From assembly GCF_024746835.1 (NCBI RefSeq), contig NZ_CP080531.1:3658001-3722000 (forward strand): a stretch of 64,000 nt of DNA. Reading direction: 5' to 3'. Within the stretch, counting starts at the first letter, position 1. Each line of letters opens with the position of its first letter. The translations under genes and the position numbers were made by a program. A model generated the notes under the pieces. The model was not told where the DNA came from. It saw only the letters and a list, made by a program, of their open reading frames with translations, and did no database searches. This DNA comes from Mesorhizobium sp. AR02 (GTDB lineage: Bacteria > Pseudomonadota > Alphaproteobacteria > Rhizobiales > Rhizobiaceae). Below, piece after piece: positions 58,523 to 64,000 of the stretch.

Positions 58523-59387
58523 CCCTCTGCCCGAGGCGCTGGGACCGCTGCTGCGGGAAGCGCGGGCCAGGCTTATGGCGGCCGCTGTCGGTGACCCGAC
58601 GCTCGACGCGCGGCTGATCGTCGAACATTTTTCCGGTACGACGCGCACACAGGCCATCGCCGAACCCGAACGCACGATCGACAGGAACGTCATCGCTGCG
58701 ATCGACGCCGCCCTGAGACGGCGAGCCGGTGGCGAACCGGTGCATCGCATCCTCGGCTATCGCGAATTCTATGGTTTGCGCCTGTCGCTGTCGCCGGAAA
58801 CGCTGGAGCCGCGGCCGGATACCGAGACGCTGGTCGAAGCGGTGCTGCCCTTCGTCAAGGCAATTGCCGCGCGGGAAGGCATGTGCCGTATCCTTGATCT
58901 CGGCACCGGGACGGGCGCCATCGCCCTCGCACTGCTGAGTGCGGTGCCGGCCGCGACCGCCACCGGTGTCGACATCGCCGCCGGCGCCCTGGCGACGGCG
59001 GCCCGCAATGCCGGGCAACTTGGGCTTGGCGGCCGGTTCACGACAGTCCAGTCGGACTGGTTCGAAAAAGTTTCCGGCCGATACCATGTAATTGCCGCAA
59101 ACCCTCCCTATATACGTTCGGAAGACATTGGAAATCTGCAGGACGAGGTCCGCGATTTCGACCCACGCCTGGCCCTGGACGGCGGCGTGGATGGGCTGAC
59201 CCCCTACAGGATCATCGCCGCCGAGGCGGCACGGTTTCTAGAAGCCGAAAGCAGGATTGCGGTCGAGATCGGCCACACGCAGCGCAATGAGGTTACGGAT
59301 ATATTCAAGGCGGCTGGTTATGCATCGGCTGCTGCTTTCCGTGATCTCGGCGGAAACGACAGGGTTCTTGTCTTTCAATGGGGATAA
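58515..59387 (+). CDS. prmC: release factor glutamine methyltransferase
   Basis: N5-glutamine methyltransferase of the RF GGQ motif; 290 aa. The N-terminal helical domain (residues 1-85) is followed by [20 protein letters not shown] and [13 protein letters not shown] motif I is [20 protein letters not shown], and the substrate-binding NPPY is in [14 protein letters not shown]. The start ATG lies inside the end of prfA (8-base overlap). A TTG three bases earlier is a lesser alternative. End of the lysC-prmC run. Confidence 0.95.
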   Translation: MADPLPEALGPLLREARARLMAAAVGDPTLDARLIVEHFSGTTRTQAIAEPERTIDRNVIAAIDAALRRRAGGEPVHRILGYREFYGLRLSLSPETLEPRPDTETLVEAVLPFVKAIAAREGMCRILDLGTGTGAIALALLSAVPAATATGVDIAAGALATAARNAGQLGLGGRFTTVQSDWFEKVSGRYHVIAANPPYIRSEDIGNLQDEVRDFDPRLALDGGVDGLTPYRIIAAEAARFLEAESRIAVEIGHTQRNEVTDIFKAAGYASAAAFRDLGGNDRVLVFQWG

Positions 59388-59697
59388 GCCTTGACGCAGT
59401 GCGAAAAAACCGCTTGGCAATACCGGGGAATGCGGCTAGGGTCGCCTCAACCGGATGAGACGAAGCAGGCAGTGCTCTTAGCGATTCGGTCCTCCTTGGA
59501 AATAGCTGCCTTCTTGCGCAAACGACGCCCAAGCTTCGTGCGGGAATCGTCCGGCAAGTGATGTAACCGGAACAGGATGGCACGTGGCGCCAACGCAATT
59601 GATGCGGGCGAACGCCGGTGAAGAAGCGAAACGGCTTGCTGCATGAGCGCCTCCGTTCGTAACGAGTTTTCGAAAATTTCAAAATGAAGAGAGTCGA
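59388..59697. other. 310-base region between prmC and the DUF4167 gene
   Basis: No recognised regulatory motif. One short leftward open frame (59447-59644) has a plausible ribosome site and is listed separately with low confidence. The DUF4167 promoter should lie in the last 100 bases, but I cannot point to clear -35/-10 boxes. Confidence 0.5.
59447..59644 (-). CDS. possible small basic protein (65 aa), unrecognised
   Basis: ATG at 59644 preceded by GGAGG at a 4-base gap. The predicted product is basic (LGRRLRKKAAISKEDRIAKS) with no signal or membrane segment. Third-position GC is moderate, lower than in established neighbours. It could equally be chance in a non-coding region. Confidence 0.3.
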   Translation of the reverse strand: MQQAVSLLHRRSPASIALAPRAILFRLHHLPDDSRTKLGRRLRKKAAISKEDRIAKSTACFVSSG

Positions 59698-60678
59698 ATG
59701 AGGCCACAACAGCAGAACAGGCGCATGCGCGGTCGCAACAACAATGGCGGCGGCGGTGGCAACAACAATAACAACAACAACCGCAAGGGCCCAAATCCCC
59801 TGACGCGCAACTACGAGAGCAACGGCCCGGACGTGAAGATCCGTGGATCGGCTCAGCAGATCGCCGAAAAATACGCCACCCTGGCCCGTGACGCGCAAAG
59901 CTCCGGCGATCGGGTCATGGCGGAGAACTACCTCCAGCACGCCGAACATTACAATCGCATCATTGCCGCCGCGCAGGCGCAGATGCCGATCCAGAATACG
60001 CAACAGAATCGCGACGATTTCGACGATGACGGCGATGAGGATCGTGATGACTTCGACAATTCCGGCAACAACAGCAACAATGTTTCCGATGCTCAGATCC
60101 CGGTGGCCAACCATGGCGCCGGCCCGCAACCGGTCATCGAAGGCATGCCGGCCGAGGTCGCGCTGAACCGGGAAAGCGGTCGCGACAATCGTGACAATGG
60201 TGGGCGTGACAATGGTGGGCGCGACAATAGTGGGCGTGACAACAATGGCGGCCGCAACAACGGCCGCGACAACAATGGCGGGCGCCATCGCGATCGTCGC
60301 CCCAATGGCGGCTACGGCCAGAACGGCCAGCGCGACTTTGGTTCGTCCTCCGATCAAGGCGGCCAGCAACAGCGCAACGAGGCCCCGCTGCAAGCAGACG
60401 CACAAGCAGAGCCCGCTTCGCCGGTCGAGATCGTTGCGGCAGCCGAGCCGGCTCCGCTGTTCGAGAGTTTCTCGCCGGCGGCTCTTGCCGCCCAGGCCGA
60501 GCTCAACGAGGCGGCGGCCGAGGGCGGTGTTGCCCGTCGCCCGCGCCGTCCGCGCCGCCCGCGCACAAACGCCGACCAGGTCGACGGCGGTAGCGACAAT
60601 GCGGGTGCCGGCGAGGTGGCAGCGGCGCCCGCCGACAGCGGCAATGCCGAGCCGGTGATCGTCGACATCGACAACTGA
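59698..60678 (+). CDS. DUF4167-domain protein with low-complexity Asn/Gly/Arg repeats
   Basis: 326 aa. The conserved N-terminal domain begins MRPQQQNRRMRGRNNNGGGG, runs through an asparagine tract, and continues with NPLTRNYESNGPDVKIRGSA and LQHAEHYNRIIAAAQAQM, the DUF4167 core. After residue about 100 there is an acidic stretch, then an RDNGG-type repeat region (about 160-205) and an alanine/glutamate region. It finishes with a basic RRPRRPRRPR patch. RNA binding is suggested by composition only. GAGAG precedes the ATG. It stands between prmC and clpB with its own terminator. Confidence 0.85.
   Translation: MRPQQQNRRMRGRNNNGGGGGNNNNNNNRKGPNPLTRNYESNGPDVKIRGSAQQIAEKYATLARDAQSSGDRVMAENYLQHAEHYNRIIAAAQAQMPIQNTQQNRDDFDDDGDEDRDDFDNSGNNSNNVSDAQIPVANHGAGPQPVIEGMPAEVALNRESGRDNRDNGGRDNGGRDNSGRDNNGGRNNGRDNNGGRHRDRRPNGGYGQNGQRDFGSSSDQGGQQQRNEAPLQADAQAEPASPVEIVAAAEPAPLFESFSPAALAAQAELNEAAAEGGVARRPRRPRRPRTNADQVDGGSDNAGAGEVAAAPADSGNAEPVIVDIDN
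60191..60290 (+). repeat. 15-bp coding minisatellite in the DUF4167 gene
   Basis: CGTGACAATGGTGGG-type units occur in tandem about three to four times, then degrade into GGCCGCGACAACAATGG units. Each 15-base unit encodes RDNGG/RDNSG, so copy-number change would keep the frame. Confidence 0.85.
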
Positions 60679-60702
60679 TCGGACAGCATTTCAAGACGTT
60701 GA

Positions 60703-60734
60703 ACGGCGGAGAGAAATCTCCGCCGTTTTCGTTT
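60703..60734 (+). terminator. rho-independent terminator after the DUF4167 gene
   Basis: A perfect 10-bp stem ACGGCGGAGA / TCTCCGCCGT closed by a GAAA tetraloop is followed by TTTCGTTT. Confidence 0.9.
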
Positions 60735-60776
60735 GGGCGGACGTGGAATATTATGCATTTCCCGGTATCGAGACGT

Positions 60777-60805
60777 CTTGAGGGGCCGGGGTGCATGCAC
60801 CATAT
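60777..60805 (+). promoter_or_regulatory. heat-shock (RpoH)-type promoter of clpB
   Basis: CTTGAG (60777-60782), a 15-base spacer, and CACCATAT (60798-60805), compared with the sigma-32 consensus CTTGAA-N13-17-CCCCATNT; matches 5/6 and 7/8. It lies about 95 bases before the clpB ATG, a known heat-shock gene. Confidence 0.7.
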
Positions 60806-60898
60806 CTCGGCTGAGCAGGATCCGGCTCGAATGGGCGGGTCCGTCACCGCAATCTGATCCGGTGCCGCAAAGCGGGCCGGTGATGGAAGGAGACAGAT

Positions 60899-63505
<2,607 letters not shown>

Positions 63506-63508
63506 TCC

Positions 63509-63543
63509 AACGCCGCGCGTCCAGGCAGGGCGCGCGGCGTTTT
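63509..63543 (+). terminator. rho-independent terminator after clpB
   Basis: A perfect 10-bp stem ACGCCGCGCG (63509-63518) / CGCGCGGCGT (63530-63539) with an 11-base loop, followed by TTTC. Confidence 0.85.
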
Positions 63544-63564
63544 CATAGGGATGATGGGGGGCGG

Positions 63565-63930
63565 ATGACGCTGGACGACTACAACGGCTTCTGCGCCTCG
63601 CTGCCCGCGACAAACCACGTCGTCCAATGGGGCGGCGCCCATGTCTGGAAGGTCGGGACCAAGGTGTTTGCGATCGGCGGCTGGGATCAGGGCCAGCAGC
63701 TCTTCGTCACCTTCAAATGTTCCGACATCGCCTACGACGTACTGAAGGAACAGCCGGGCTTGCTGCCCGCGCCCTATCTTGCCTCGCGCGGCATGACATG
63801 GATCCAGCGTCGGACAAGCCAGAGCATGGATGATGGTGCGCTGAAGGACTATCTGCGCGAGAGCCATCGCCTTGTCGCCTTGAAGCTGACCAGGCAGGCG
63901 CGCAAGGAATTGGGGCTCGCCGCGGGCTAG
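63565..63930 (+). CDS. MmcQ/YjbR-family DNA-binding-fold protein
   Basis: 121 aa, the small MmcQ/YjbR (CyaY-like fold) family. It begins MTLDDYNGFCASLPATNHVV, then QWGGAHVWKVGTKVFAIGGW and VTFKCSDIAYDVLKEQPGL. The conserved APYLASRGMTWIQRR is followed by the C-terminal ESHRLVALKLTRQARKEL. A G-rich stretch (GATGGGGGGCGG) precedes ATG 63565; the frame opens earlier antisense to nothing coding and overlaps clpB in another frame, which is rejected. Molecular function unknown. Confidence 0.88.
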   Translation: MTLDDYNGFCASLPATNHVVQWGGAHVWKVGTKVFAIGGWDQGQQLFVTFKCSDIAYDVLKEQPGLLPAPYLASRGMTWIQRRTSQSMDDGALKDYLRESHRLVALKLTRQARKELGLAAG

Positions 63931-64000
63931 CTGATATTCGTCGATACGCCGGAAAACCGCCATCTTCATGCCCGGTTCATGTTGGAACCATATGGTGGGG
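63931..64000. other. 70 bases at the right edge without an identifiable gene
   Basis: Contains two in-frame-capable ATG triplets (TTCATGCCCGG, TTCATGTTGG) but too little sequence to judge whether a gene begins here. Confidence 0.3.

Overview
This window comes from the chromosome of a high-GC alphaproteobacterium of the order Hyphomicrobiales (Rhizobiales), most probably Mesorhizobium or a close relative. The evidence is a set of gene orders and families typical of that group: twin-TM protein / cobalamin adenosyltransferase / rhomboid / etfB-etfA / hydroxybutyryl-CoA dehydrogenase; comF-grxC-nitrilase-DUF1178; lysC-ptsP-prfA-prmC-DUF4167-clpB; an ECF sigma factor with an NrsF-type anti-sigma; and dispersed palindromic intergenic repeats. 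Genus is an inference from gene content, not from an rRNA gene.

Left part (1-9.3 kb): the end of a glycerol-3-phosphate-type ABC importer (ugpE', ugpC), then a leftward ferric-iron ABC importer (binding protein, double-length permease, ATPase). The iron operon has a TGA-N9-TCA operator-like box at its promoter and a terminator-like hairpin after the first gene. An ECF sigma / NrsF pair follows behind a sigma-F-like promoter, then a triple-PAS diguanylate cyclase.

9.3-22 kb: fatty-acid/PHB electron-transfer genes (etfB, etfA, hbd), housekeeping membrane proteins, an SDR enzyme, gluQ, an AlkA-type glycosylase, an HNH endonuclease, dsbB, a YqaA protein and a tRNA-Leu(CAA). 22-27 kb is a leftward accessory cluster (flippase, FemAB-like acetyltransferase, exported creatininase-family protein, exported YncE beta-propeller) beside an outer-membrane barrel protein.

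27-41.7 kb is mostly core: secA, a periplasmic parvulin, a TetR/MFS efflux pair with two operator-like palindromes, an exported caspase-like protein, argJ, GNAT, mutT, a lone Flp pilin, a methyltransferase, comF, grxC, a nitrilase and DUF1178. 41.7-47.6 kb looks like an accessory insertion before ubiG: a small HExxH protein, a divergent MarR/EamA pair, a winged-helix regulator facing a two-component flavin monooxygenase across a 27-bp palindrome, and an IS630-family element. 48.6-53 kb carries signalling genes (HAMP-PAS-GAF-GGDEF cyclase, CHASE3 hybrid kinase). The right end is the conserved lysC-ptsP-prfA-prmC / DUF4167 / clpB run, with an unrecognised gene translationally coupled between ptsP and prfA.

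The most unusual feature is a family of at least five palindromic, TA-flanked intergenic repeats (9.2, 37.5, 45.7, 47.4 and 48.35 kb). Their TAGAGC ends match the ends of the resident IS630 element, and at two sites they supply the stop codon of the gene they follow.
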